64,000 nt of DNA, taken from the NCBI GenBank assembly GCA_964544595.1, contig CAZJBM010000005.1, positions 1 to 64,000 on the forward strand, in the 5' to 3' direction. Numbering within the stretch: the first letter of the stretch is position 1; each line of letters opens with the position of its first letter. The notes under the pieces were generated by a model. The model saw only the letters and a program-made list of their open reading frames with translations. It was not told the origin of the DNA and ran no database searches. Positions 16,857-25,205 of the stretch are shown in pieces. This DNA comes from JAGBWK01 sp964544595. Lineage in GTDB: Bacteria > Bacteroidota > Bacteroidia > Bacteroidales > Muribaculaceae. Made by a program: the position numbers and the translations under genes.

Positions 16857-18116
16857 ATGAAACAATCGGCCAATCACTACCTATCAAACCCATTTTTATA
16901 TAGGCTCGTAAGTTCAATCTTGATTTTATCGGTATTATGTAAACTATTGCATACTATAAGATTAAGTACGTCGTCAGGCGCATTGTCGACTTATGAGTTC
17001 TCCGAATTTCTGATTAACTTTCAAGGCGGTTTCGTAAGAAGAGGATTGTTAGGGGAAATACTATTTTGGTTTACCTCAACAACAGGTATCAATCCACAAA
17101 TCACGATAAGCATTATATGCGCGCTTTTTTACATTGGCGTGACATGGTTTTTCTTTGTGAAGTTCAAAGAAAGAGGGTACAGGTGGTGGCTATTGTTGTC
17201 TCCCTTCATGTGCGGTTTTGTCGTGTATGTAATTCGCAAAGACTTCATCCTGTATGCAGTTGTCATTGGAATGATGTACTTGATAAGGGATGGTAGCCCG
17301 GCGTTATGGAAACGTATTGTCGCTTTATTTCTTGCGGCATTGGGGTTAATGCTTCACGAGGCATTTATGTTTTGGGGAATCCCGATATTCGCTTTGGTTT
17401 TACTTACTGACCGAGAGCATTTAACCACAAATGTCATTTTCATACTCCTGCTCGTTGGAATATTCGGAGCGGAATGTATTTTCAAGGGAAACATAGACAC
17501 GGCCAATGCCATCAACGAATCATGGAATTCTGTAAGTAACAGCAATTTGCATTTAGTGCATCACAACAGTATCGGAGCCTTAACATGGGGAACGCTTGAA
17601 ACATTCATTTTCCATATAAAAAATAATCTCGGGGCGCAGTTGCAAGGGATCATGTATTGGCCGTTACTGACAGTTTTAATATACTACCTCATTTCTTTCT
17701 TCTTCACATCATTTCCTCCTATTAAAGGCAGCTATGACAAGGATGAGCAATCACGCCTATCATGCATAATGATAATATTACTGATATGTCTGCTGCCGAT
17801 GTTCACGTTGCTAAGTTGCGACTATGGGCGACTGTTTCAATATGTCGTTATAACCGCGTTTGCGGCGATTATCATATTAGACGTAAAGACTATCGACCGA
17901 ATTATTCCCGACAAGATAAACAAATCAGTCGCAAGCTTTAACCTTAGCTTGAGCAATTATTTACCACCGAGCAAATTAATCATTATAATCTTGTTGCTGA
18001 CAATCGGGGTGAGTCCGTTTCACTTCAACCCGACCTCATCGTTAATTCAGAGTCCGTTAGGCTCGATACTCTATTTTTGCAGCCAAGTTGTCGATAAATT
18101 ATTCCCTACATTATGA
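16857..18116 (+). CDS. Polytopic membrane protein, glycan-related by context
   Basis: The 419 residues contain about ten hydrophobic segments, with an early FQGGFVRRGLLGE loop between the first and second helices and basic loops elsewhere. I do not recognise a named family. The size and topology resemble oligosaccharide polymerases or GT-C-type transferases. It begins a tight cassette: its stop overlaps the UbiA-like gene by ATGA. The gene and its followers look more AT-rich than the flanking housekeeping genes. A role in using or polymerising a polyprenyl-linked sugar is an inference from the neighbours. Confidence 0.65.
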   Translation: MKQSANHYLSNPFLYRLVSSILILSVLCKLLHTIRLSTSSGALSTYEFSEFLINFQGGFVRRGLLGEILFWFTSTTGINPQITISIICALFYIGVTWFFFVKFKERGYRWWLLLSPFMCGFVVYVIRKDFILYAVVIGMMYLIRDGSPALWKRIVALFLAALGLMLHEAFMFWGIPIFALVLLTDREHLTTNVIFILLLVGIFGAECIFKGNIDTANAINESWNSVSNSNLHLVHHNSIGALTWGTLETFIFHIKNNLGAQLQGIMYWPLLTVLIYYLISFFFTSFPPIKGSYDKDEQSRLSCIMIILLICLLPMFTLLSCDYGRLFQYVVITAFAAIIILDVKTIDRIIPDKINKSVASFNLSLSNYLPPSKLIIIILLLTIGVSPFHFNPTSSLIQSPLGSILYFCSQVVDKLFPTL

Positions 18117-18997
18117 AGATAGCCTCATTATTTAAATTGATACGTCCGCAGCAGTGGGCTAAAAACGTTTTTGTGGCGCTACCCTTGTTTTTTAGCGGTT
18201 CAATGCTCGATTTATGGTGTTGGAAGCAGGTAGCAATCGTGTTTTTTTCCTTTTCTTTTATAGCGAGCTCAATATATTGCTTTAATGATATAATGGATGC
18301 GGAAGTTGACAGGCAACATCCGAAGAAACGACTCAGACCTATCGCGAGCGGTGAAATATCAGAAGGAGTAGCATATACGATAATGACTATTCTCGTGATT
18401 ATATCTTTTGCGTTATGTTGGATGCTCGGGAGGAATCAAAGACTGTTAGTAGCCTGTATAATCGGATTATACTTTATATTGAATTTAGCATATTGCCTGC
18501 GTTTGAAGCACTATGCAATAATTGATGTTTTTATAATCTCACTGGGGTTTGTGCTGCGACTTTGTGCAGGAGGCCAGGCTTGCAATATTTGGTTATCGCC
18601 GTGGATTGTGTCGATGACATTTCTTATAGCATTGTTTTTAGCTTTTGCTAAAAGACGCGACGACGTAGTGATCAGGGAAACTACGGGCCAGGTTACGCGC
18701 GACAATACCGTGAGGTATAATCTGGAGTTTATGAATCAGACTCTTGGCCTTATAGGAGCAATCACAATCGTGTGCTACATCATTTACACGGTTTCGCCGG
18801 ATGTTGTGGAAAGAATGGGTAGCGGATACGTCTACATTACCTCTATCTTTGTTTTGGCCGGAATACTACGCTATCTACAGGTAGCCATTGTCGACGCCGG
18901 AAGCGGTAGCCCAACCAAAATATTATTAAGCGACCGATTTATTCAAGCCTGTGTGTTAATGTGGATTTTGGTCTTTGTCACAATAATATATCTATGA
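18113..18997 (+). CDS. UbiA-family prenyltransferase, decaprenyl-phosphate phosphoribosyltransferase-like
   Basis: The 294-residue integral membrane enzyme opens with the IRPQQWAKNVFV signature and carries the Asp-rich motif NDIMDAEVDRQHPKKRLRPIASG, typical of the DPPR-synthase branch of UbiA proteins rather than of quinone or heme prenyltransferases. A second conserved region, AKRRDDV, lies near residues 180-187. In mycobacteria the homologue (Rv3806c) transfers 5-phosphoribose from PRPP to decaprenyl phosphate. The HAD phosphatase and GtrA protein that follow fit the next steps. ATGA overlaps join it to genes on both sides. Confidence 0.85.
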   Translation: MKIASLFKLIRPQQWAKNVFVALPLFFSGSMLDLWCWKQVAIVFFSFSFIASSIYCFNDIMDAEVDRQHPKKRLRPIASGEISEGVAYTIMTILVIISFALCWMLGRNQRLLVACIIGLYFILNLAYCLRLKHYAIIDVFIISLGFVLRLCAGGQACNIWLSPWIVSMTFLIALFLAFAKRRDDVVIRETTGQVTRDNTVRYNLEFMNQTLGLIGAITIVCYIIYTVSPDVVERMGSGYVYITSIFVLAGILRYLQVAIVDAGSGSPTKILLSDRFIQACVLMWILVFVTIIYL

Positions 18998-19614
18998 TAC
19001 AGGAAAATGCATCAACCAAAACAGCAAATGCTATCGCGTTTTTTGATTTTGACGGTACTATTACCAAGCACGACACGCTTATTAGATTCGGCAGATTCGC
19101 CTTGGGGCGCATGAGATTAGCATACAGCATAATGGCATCCTCGCCATGGCTATTCTTGTGGAAAATTGGCCTCATCAGCAACTCCACCGCTAAGCAGAAG
19201 CTTTTCTCCAAAATGTTCAAAGGCATGGGGAAATCGGAATTTTCAAGTTTAGGGGAATCGTTTGTTCCTCTTATTGATTCAGATTTACGACAGTCAACAA
19301 TAGATTTAATAAACAAGCATAAGAGTAGCGGGCATACGATTGTTATTGTTTCGGCAAGCATTGCGGATTGGATTCGACCATGGGCAGAAAAGCAAGGATT
19401 TGATGCGGTAATAGCGACGGAAGCAGAGACCGACCTACAAGACCGACTGACCGGGCGGTTTTCAACCCCTAATTGCCACGGAAAGGAGAAAGTAAACAGA
19501 ATTAAGGAACGATTTCGCGATCTCTCTCAAATTGAGACGTTCGCCTACGGCGACTCTCACGGAGATGACGAAATGCTGGCTTTCGCCTGTCATGCTCAAA
19601 AGATATGCAAATGA
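18994..19614 (+). CDS. HAD-superfamily phosphatase (HAD-IB, SerB-like)
   Basis: The motifs are FFDFDGT (motif I, nucleophile Asp), VIVSASIADW (motif II Ser) and YGDSHGDDEML (motif III), the HAD-IB arrangement. The start at 18994 is chosen because ATGA overlaps the stop of the UbiA-like gene; an in-frame ATG at 18961 would overlap it more. In the mycobacterial pathway a phosphatase removes the 5-phosphate from decaprenyl-phosphoryl-phosphoribose, and I infer the same job here. It has no membrane anchor, so it probably works at the inner face. Confidence 0.8.
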   Translation: MIQENASTKTANAIAFFDFDGTITKHDTLIRFGRFALGRMRLAYSIMASSPWLFLWKIGLISNSTAKQKLFSKMFKGMGKSEFSSLGESFVPLIDSDLRQSTIDLINKHKSSGHTIVIVSASIADWIRPWAEKQGFDAVIATEAETDLQDRLTGRFSTPNCHGKEKVNRIKERFRDLSQIETFAYGDSHGDDEMLAFACHAQKICK

Positions 19615-20027
19615 ATATTTCGAAAAACAGTTTGAAATCAGATGATAAACGAGTGCAACTCTTAAGGTTTATCATTGTCGGCGGCATAGCTTCGGCCATT
19701 CAATATAGTTGCTATTGGGCATTAATACATTTTTTCTCGATAAATGCCGTCATTGCATCAGTCGCAAGCTACCTTATAAGTTTCGTTTTCAACTTCATTA
19801 TGTCGAATATATTCACATTTCATACCACTCCCAACAAACTTAAAGCCATCTCATTCGGGGTAAGCCATGTTATTAATTTCATTCTACAAACAGCTCTTGT
19901 GGCCGTATTCGCATTGGTTGTTCCTGCCGAATGGGCTTTGCTCCCAGCAATGGCGATATGCGTACCTATAAACTTTTTACTCGTACGCTTTTCACTGACA
20001 TCCCAATTATTCGCGGATAGGCGATAA
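19611..20027 (+). CDS. GtrA family membrane protein
   Basis: This is a four-helix GtrA-like protein (about 138 residues) with the family's LLRFIIVGGIASAIQY start and SFVFNFIMSNIFTF segment. GtrA proteins are proposed to flip or help flip polyprenyl-linked sugars; mycobacterial Rv3789 is linked to decaprenyl-phosphoryl-arabinose. Starts at 19605 or 19611 are possible. The latter gives an ATGA overlap with the HAD gene, matching the other junctions of the cassette. It is the last gene, ending before a terminator-like hairpin that faces the other way. Confidence 0.82.
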   Translation: MNISKNSLKSDDKRVQLLRFIIVGGIASAIQYSCYWALIHFFSINAVIASVASYLISFVFNFIMSNIFTFHTTPNKLKAISFGVSHVINFILQTALVAVFALVVPAEWALLPAMAICVPINFLLVRFSLTSQLFADRR

Positions 20028-20039
20028 GTGAGCATGGAT

Positions 20040-20088
20040 AAAAAACAAGTTTCGCCTACGCGGGAAATCTTGCGTGAGCGAAACTTGT
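20040..20088 (-). terminator. Terminator of the pectin esterase gene
   Basis: ACAAGTTTCGC (20045-20055) pairs with GCGAAACTTGT (20078-20088), with inner TACGC/GCGTG pairing. On the minus strand the stem is followed by a T run (20040-20045). Confidence 0.75.
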
Positions 20089-20111
20089 GAACGGTTATTC
20101 GGTCGGGCGGA

Positions 20112-21881
20112 TTATCGCTTGACGGAGATTAGGGCATTGCCGTTGGCAGCGGGGTTCCAGCCGTCGGCGCCGCTCAGCACTTCTTCAGGTGAATAGCCCT
20201 TAGCTGATTTGAGCTGCTTGGAGAATTTCGCTCTCTGAGCGGGGGCTGCGCCTTCACCCTTGCTTCCATACTCCATGTAGCGCGCAGTCTTTTCGTTGGA
20301 CTTCTTGCCCCAGTTATGCCATCCCTCAGGTACGATATGTCGACCCATATCGCAATTGATATACACGGCCTTGGCGTAGGGTCGCCATGGGCGCGAGAGA
20401 TACACCTTGTCCACGCCTGGATCGGCGGTCAGATTGCAGTCGATGAATGTGTAGCCATATTCCTGCTCCTGGTCGGTAGAGGGCGCGGTAACGTAACCGT
20501 TACCTTTGCTGTGAAGCTGACAGCGGTTGAATAGGGCGTTTGACCATCCGAATATAAAGTCAACCGTGCCCTCAATGTAGCAGTCTTCGTAATATTGACG
20601 GTCGCCTTTGCTGTAGGTGTAGAGCGTGTCCTGATTGCCGAGGAAGCGGCAGTTCTTGAAATAGTCGCGGTCGCCGCTAACGAAACAAGCCACAGCCTGA
20701 CCTACCTGTCCGGCAGTATTCTCAAAGGTAATGTTCTCGGCGTAGAAATCAGGGGCATAGATATAGGCAGTTGACGAGCCGGAAGTCGACATCTCTGAGC
20801 CGAGAGAATTGAGTTTTGAAGCATAGCCGTCGTTAGTTATCACCGCTCCGGTCTGGCCAAGAAGCGAGACGTTGATTTTCGACGGAGCGACGATAAGTTT
20901 CTCCTTATATTCACCGGGGCGCACGAGGATAGTGGTGCGCACGTTTTTACGAAAATCGGGCACCGCATCGATAGCGTCCTGCACCGTGAAGAAATCGCCG
21001 CTGCCATCCTTAGCCACAACGAAATCGTAATGACGTATATAGGGTTTCAGTTCGGGAACAGCCTCGCCGATAGCATCGACGGTAAGATTGGTAATCACGC
21101 GGCCACCATGGATATTGAGGTGAGTGTTATCCTCGCGTCCTTTGGGAATCGCAGCCACCGTGTTAGGCTCCACCCATACGAACAGGCTTTTGGAAGCTTC
21201 GGGACCCATCCCCTCGATAAGGTCGCGCGTTATGGCGTTCATATCCACAAATGCGACACCCATTTCGCGGGCCACGTTGCGGGGAGAGTCGAGATAAGCT
21301 CCGTGGGTGTCGATAAGTTTCGCGCCGGCGGCCACAACCTCGGGAGCGCCGTTTGGCTCGCGCTTCGCATCGGGGTTGATATAAAACGCATCGTCTTGAT
21401 TGATGGCGTTGGCCAATGCGGCAGTATCGGCAGCGGCTGTGCCGAAGTTGCGACGGACAATAGAGTTGAAAAGCACAGGGATACCACCCTTTGCGCGGGT
21501 CTCGTTAACGAATTTACGCAGATTGTCGTCGAATGTCGTGCCTGGATCGGTATGGCGGTCGGCCTTCGGCTTCTCGTCGTTGTGGCCAAACTGGATGAAG
21601 ACGTAGTCGCCGGGCTGAATTTTCTCAACAACAGCATCCCAACGCCCCTCGTCGATGAAGCTTTTCGACGATCGGCCATTAACGGCATGGTTATCAACGG
21701 TAATCTCTTCGGAAAGGAATCCGGGGAGCATCTGACCCCAGCCACGCTCGGGATTGTCGCCGTCGAGTTTCTTATTGGCCATTGTCGAGTCGCCTATCAT
21801 AAAGATGGTTTTAGCCTCGGCATTGAAAATAGCGGCCAATGATAGCAATGCAGCCGCTAAAAAGGTAATTCTTTTTCTCAT
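20112..21881 (-). CDS. Secreted CE12 acetylesterase / CE8 pectin methylesterase fusion
   Basis: A signal peptide (about 1-23) precedes an SGNH/GDSL domain of the rhamnogalacturonan acetylesterase type: GDST block with the nucleophile Ser at 32, GHND block, and a C-terminal D-x-x-H near 247-250 (DNTHLNIHG). From about residue 285 a pectin methylesterase follows (VVAKDGSGDFFTVQDAID), with the GTVDFIFG Asp motif near 440 and SRPWRPYAKAV near 497. It would remove both acetyl and methyl groups from pectin, preparing it for the lyase and hydrolase in this window. At 589 residues both domains look complete. Confidence 0.9.
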   Translation of the reverse strand: MRKRITFLAAALLSLAAIFNAEAKTIFMIGDSTMANKKLDGDNPERGWGQMLPGFLSEEITVDNHAVNGRSSKSFIDEGRWDAVVEKIQPGDYVFIQFGHNDEKPKADRHTDPGTTFDDNLRKFVNETRAKGGIPVLFNSIVRRNFGTAAADTAALANAINQDDAFYINPDAKREPNGAPEVVAAGAKLIDTHGAYLDSPRNVAREMGVAFVDMNAITRDLIEGMGPEASKSLFVWVEPNTVAAIPKGREDNTHLNIHGGRVITNLTVDAIGEAVPELKPYIRHYDFVVAKDGSGDFFTVQDAIDAVPDFRKNVRTTILVRPGEYKEKLIVAPSKINVSLLGQTGAVITNDGYASKLNSLGSEMSTSGSSTAYIYAPDFYAENITFENTAGQVGQAVACFVSGDRDYFKNCRFLGNQDTLYTYSKGDRQYYEDCYIEGTVDFIFGWSNALFNRCQLHSKGNGYVTAPSTDQEQEYGYTFIDCNLTADPGVDKVYLSRPWRPYAKAVYINCDMGRHIVPEGWHNWGKKSNEKTARYMEYGSKGEGAAPAQRAKFSKQLKSAKGYSPEEVLSGADGWNPAANGNALISVKR

Positions 21882-21965
21882 GGTAAGATAATATATGATT
21901 TTGACGCGAAGTTACGCAATTGTCGGGAGTTATTCGTAAATTCGCGTCACAAAAATCTCACGTCA

Positions 21966-22709
21966 ATGATAGGAATGATATTCGCCGCAGGGCTCGGCAC
22001 CCGACTTAAGCCATTCACTCTGAGTAATCCGAAGGCACTCGTGCCAGTAGGTGGCCGACCGATGCTTCAACGGGTAATCGAGCGCATGAAAGAAGCCGGA
22101 ATATCATATATTGTAATCAATGTGCATCACTTTGCGGAAAAAGTCATCGACTTCCTGAAGGAAAACGACAACTTCGGCATTGAAATCAGGGTAAGCGACG
22201 AAAGCGATCTGCTGCTCGACACCGGCGGCGGGATAGCCCACGCCGTTCCGCTGCTTGAAGCGGGAGAGCCGATTCTCGTTCATAACGCCGACATATTGAC
22301 TGACTTCTCTATCAAGGAAATGGCTGAAGCGCACGAACTGAGCGGTGCCGACGCGACTTTGCTTTGCGCGGAGCGTCAGTCGTCAAGGATGCTTTATTTC
22401 GACGAAAACGACAATCTGGTCGGCTGGCAGAATCTAAACACAGGCGAGACCCGGCCCGCAGGTTTCACGCCCGACCGAAGCATGAGACCGCTTGCATTTG
22501 GTGGGGTACATATCATTTCACCAAATTTACTGCAGGATTTTGCAGCAGAGAGCGAGCGAAATGGACGAGTGTTTTCGATCATACCTTTCTACCTCAACAT
22601 TATTAACCGACACGAAATAAAAGCATGGACACCGAGCAAAGGCTTTAACTGGTATGACGTAGGCAAACCGGAAACCCTCGCCGCCGCCGAAAAATATCTA
22701 AGCGACTAA
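21966..22709 (+). CDS. Sugar-1-phosphate nucleotidyltransferase (MurU-like)
   Basis: The 247-residue enzyme has the nucleotidyltransferase signature AAGLGTRLKPFT followed by PKALVPVGGRPML, an LLDTGGGIAHA segment and the HNADILTDF metal-binding Asp. Size and motif form fit MurU (MurNAc-1-P uridylyltransferase) better than the larger RmlA or GlmU. With the AmgK-like kinase at 14.9 kb it could complete MurNAc-to-UDP-MurNAc salvage. Those two genes are usually neighbours in related genomes; here they are 5.6 kb apart. Mannose-1-P specificity cannot be excluded from sequence alone. Confidence 0.82.
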   Translation: MIGMIFAAGLGTRLKPFTLSNPKALVPVGGRPMLQRVIERMKEAGISYIVINVHHFAEKVIDFLKENDNFGIEIRVSDESDLLLDTGGGIAHAVPLLEAGEPILVHNADILTDFSIKEMAEAHELSGADATLLCAERQSSRMLYFDENDNLVGWQNLNTGETRPAGFTPDRSMRPLAFGGVHIISPNLLQDFAAESERNGRVFSIIPFYLNIINRHEIKAWTPSKGFNWYDVGKPETLAAAEKYLSD

Positions 22710-22735
22710 AAAAACGCTATAAAAGGGTAAGAAAT

Positions 22736-22766
22736 TTTGGTAATTCGCGGAAAATCACTACCTTTG
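22736..22766 (+). promoter_or_regulatory. Strong promoter of rpsP
   Basis: TTTG (22736-22739), 19 bp spacer and TACCTTTG (22759-22766) form a near-perfect Bacteroidetes promoter. The leader to the rpsP ATG is about 70 nt. Confidence 0.8.
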
Positions 22767-22843
22767 CGGCGCTTCAAAACAATACAAAACCGAAGCGGCA
22801 TCGGGTATGTCGCACTAACAATCTACAAAACAACAACTTATCA

Positions 22844-23383
22844 ATGGCAACTAAAATCAGATTACAACGTCATGGTCGCAAAAACTATGCGTTCTATCCT
22901 ATTGTGATCGCCGATAGCAGAGCACCACGCGATGGTAAATTTATTGAAAGGATCGGTTCATATAATCCTAACACTAATCCTGCTACAATAACATTGAACT
23001 TCGAACGGGCTTTGTATTGGGTAAACACAGGCGCACAGCCCACCGACACCGTGCGCAACATCCTTTCTCGCGAAGGCGTCATGCTCATGAAGCACCTTCA
23101 GGGCGGCGTCAAGAAAGGCGCGTTTGACGAAGCTGAAGCTCAGCGTCGTTTCGATGCATGGAAAGCTAAGAAAACCGCTTCACTCCAGGCAGTCGTTGCT
23201 TCAGTAAACAATCAGAAAGAAGCAAACGCCAAGAAAGCCCTCGAAGCCGAGCAGGCTAAGAATCAGGCTAAGGCTGAAGCCGTTGCTAAAAAGAAAGCTG
23301 AAGCTATCGCCGCTCAGGAAGCAGCCGCAGCTGAGGCAGCCGCTCCCGCCGAAGGCGAAACCGAAGCTGCTCCCGCCGAATAA
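22844..23383 (+). CDS. rpsP: 30S ribosomal protein S16 with Ala/Lys-rich tail
   Basis: The first 85 residues are standard S16 (IRLQRHGRKNYAFYPIVIAD, then ERIGSYNPN). The remaining half is a long low-complexity tail rich in Ala, Lys and Glu, as is normal for Bacteroidetes S16 (about 180 residues) but absent from E. coli S16 (82 residues). It stands alone, with its own promoter and terminator. Confidence 0.97.
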   Translation: MATKIRLQRHGRKNYAFYPIVIADSRAPRDGKFIERIGSYNPNTNPATITLNFERALYWVNTGAQPTDTVRNILSREGVMLMKHLQGGVKKGAFDEAEAQRRFDAWKAKKTASLQAVVASVNNQKEANAKKALEAEQAKNQAKAEAVAKKKAEAIAAQEAAAAEAAAPAEGETEAAPAE

Positions 23384-23413
23384 TTCGACGATAAGAGCAG
23401 TTATCAACCTCAT

Positions 23414-23448
23414 AGCCGCCATTATTCAGAATATGCTTAATGGCGGCT
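23414..23448 (+). terminator. Terminator of rpsP
   Basis: An 11 bp perfect inverted repeat AGCCGCCATTA / TAATGGCGGCT with a 13-nt loop is followed by a short T-rich stretch. Confidence 0.65.
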
Positions 23449-23547
23449 TCTGTTGTATCTACTCGCGGCAATTGACGGATAATATTTTCCTATCGTCAAC
23501 TACCTACGATAAGAAGTGTCTATGCAAACTCTATCAATGCTGACTAA

Positions 23548-24074
23548 GAGCCTGTCACATAAAATCTGTTAACGCTGAGGCGGTCAGCCATTGAGCAGAG
23601 TTGTTCAGGTGATGAGGGAGTGTACTTGACGTACACGACCGAAGAGCACGGACGAATATGCCAATGGCTGACCGAGGCGACGGTCGCTCCCATCGCCTGC
23701 GGAGCTTCTATGTGAACATGTTGAAACGATACGGCTTGCGGCAGCTAAATATGCTTGAGCGGAATCATCATGAAGGCTATCTTCGTCATCGCCGCGGCCG
23801 TGGTGAGCAGCTGCTCGCAGCCACGGCACAGTCTGCGGAAACGATCGAGCCATGCGATGGTGCGCTCGACCACCCAGCGGCCCTACAAGTGAATTGTAAC
23901 GTTTCACATATCATTAACGCGCTGAAGGAGCGAATATTACCTCCGGCTCGCATCTCTTGGGCGCTTTCGAATCCGTCGCTTGGTCACAATGCGACAGCAT
24001 TGCTGCCTCCCGCCGCCTCCAAAATCACTACAAGATATGCGACCTCAGCCTAACATATTTTATGGGACAGGCTC
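23548..24074. mobile_element. Degenerate IS5-like insertion relic
   Basis: The ends are 24 bp imperfect inverted repeats (left 23548-23571, right 24051-24074) starting GAGCCTGTC, with two mismatches. The 527 bp interior is too short for an intact transposase and keeps only its C-terminal coding end on the minus strand. It occupies most of the otherwise gene-free gap 23.4-24.3 kb. Target-site duplications are not clear (TAA on the left, TGA on the right). Confidence 0.75.
23745..23879 (-). pseudogene. Remnant of an IS5-family transposase C-terminus
   Basis: A minus-strand frame of 44 codons plus stop reads RWVVERTIAWLDRFRRL followed by CEQLLTTAAAM and a stop. The WVVERTxAWLxRFRRL block is the hallmark of the C-terminal DDE region of IS5-type transposases. 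The upstream catalytic part is missing. Confidence 0.75.
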
Positions 24075-24304
24075 TGAGTGTCGGCATTGAAGACATTTTA
24101 ATTAAGAGTTGGAATGAAATAGGAGTAAAAAACAACTAAGTGACATCATAGGTTAGGGACCTCAAAAATGAATCTTTATGCAAAGGTAAAGAATTTAGGC
24201 AATATTTACCCCCCCCCATGTTAAAATTTGTTAAAGAATCATTTTTACATCGGGAGGGGAACACTTTGCGGTTCCTAAAAAACAGAGTCGGGGGAGAACG
24301 GAAA

Positions 24305-25180
24305 TCAGTCGAGATAGCGGCTTGTAAGACCACCATAGGCATCGATGCGGCGGTCGCGAAGGAACGGCCACCAACGGCGCACCTGTTCAGATCGGCGCAG
24401 GTCGACATCCACAATCGCTTCGACCTCTTCATCGGCAGGCGCCTGGAACAGGAATTCTCCCTGCGGACCCGCCACAAAAGAGCTACCCCAAAAGGTGATT
24501 CCTCGGGTCATGCCTGAGGGATCGGGTTCGTGGCCGACTCGATTTACCGACACGACAGGAAGTCCGTTGGCGACGGCATGACCCCGCTGCACAGTAATCC
24601 ACGCTTCGCGCTGGCGAGCCTGCTCCTCAACCGTGTCGGACGACTCGAAGCCTATGGCTGTAGGGTAGATAAGCAACTGAGCACCCCGGAGCGCCATCAG
24701 ACGCGCAGCCTCGGGATACCATTGATCCCAGCAGACGAGCACACCAAGACGACCCACTGAGGTATCGATAGGCTCAAACCCGAGATCGCCGGGTGTGAAA
24801 TAAAATTTTTCGTAGTAGGCGGGGTCGTCAGGAATATGCATTTTGCGATATTTTCCGGCCACAGTTCCGTCTTTTTCAAAGACAATCGCAGTGTTGTGAT
24901 ACAGACCCGGAGCACGCCGCTCGTAGATAGAGGTCACGATGACAACGGCGAGCTCTCCGGCAAGCTCGCCGTATTGACGCAAAAGGTCGGACTGGAGCGA
25001 AATAGCTAGATCGCAGTTGTCGACATTTTCAACCTGACAAAAGTACAAAGAATCGTGAAGCTCTTGATTAACAATCAATTCCGCACCTGAGGCGGCAAGC
25101 TTACGCATCTTCTCTATCAGGCGATCGCGGTTGTCGACAATAGATTGGACGTTATGTTGCTGGATTATACCGATTTTCAT
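24305..25180 (-). CDS. aguB: N-carbamoylputrescine amidase
   Basis: This nitrilase-superfamily enzyme (291 residues) hydrolyses N-carbamoylputrescine to putrescine. The Glu-Lys-Cys triad is visible: Glu in ELIVNQELHD, Lys in KYRKMHIPDDPAYYEK, and Cys in LGVLVCWDQWYPE. FTPGDLGF and the YPTAIG segment fit the AguB subgroup. It follows aguA after 25 bp, and together they convert agmatine to putrescine. Confidence 0.93.
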   Translation of the reverse strand: MKIGIIQQHNVQSIVDNRDRLIEKMRKLAASGAELIVNQELHDSLYFCQVENVDNCDLAISLQSDLLRQYGELAGELAVVIVTSIYERRAPGLYHNTAIVFEKDGTVAGKYRKMHIPDDPAYYEKFYFTPGDLGFEPIDTSVGRLGVLVCWDQWYPEAARLMALRGAQLLIYPTAIGFESSDTVEEQARQREAWITVQRGHAVANGLPVVSVNRVGHEPDPSGMTRGITFWGSSFVAGPQGEFLFQAPADEEVEAIVDVDLRRSEQVRRWWPFLRDRRIDAYGGLTSRYLD

Positions 25181-25205
25181 CTATACTGAAGGAATGTAAT
25201 TGTAA

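Noticed and set aside
23658..24053. 131-residue plus-strand frame in the IS relic
   Set aside because: The opposite strand carries the transposase signature, so this is a shadow frame.
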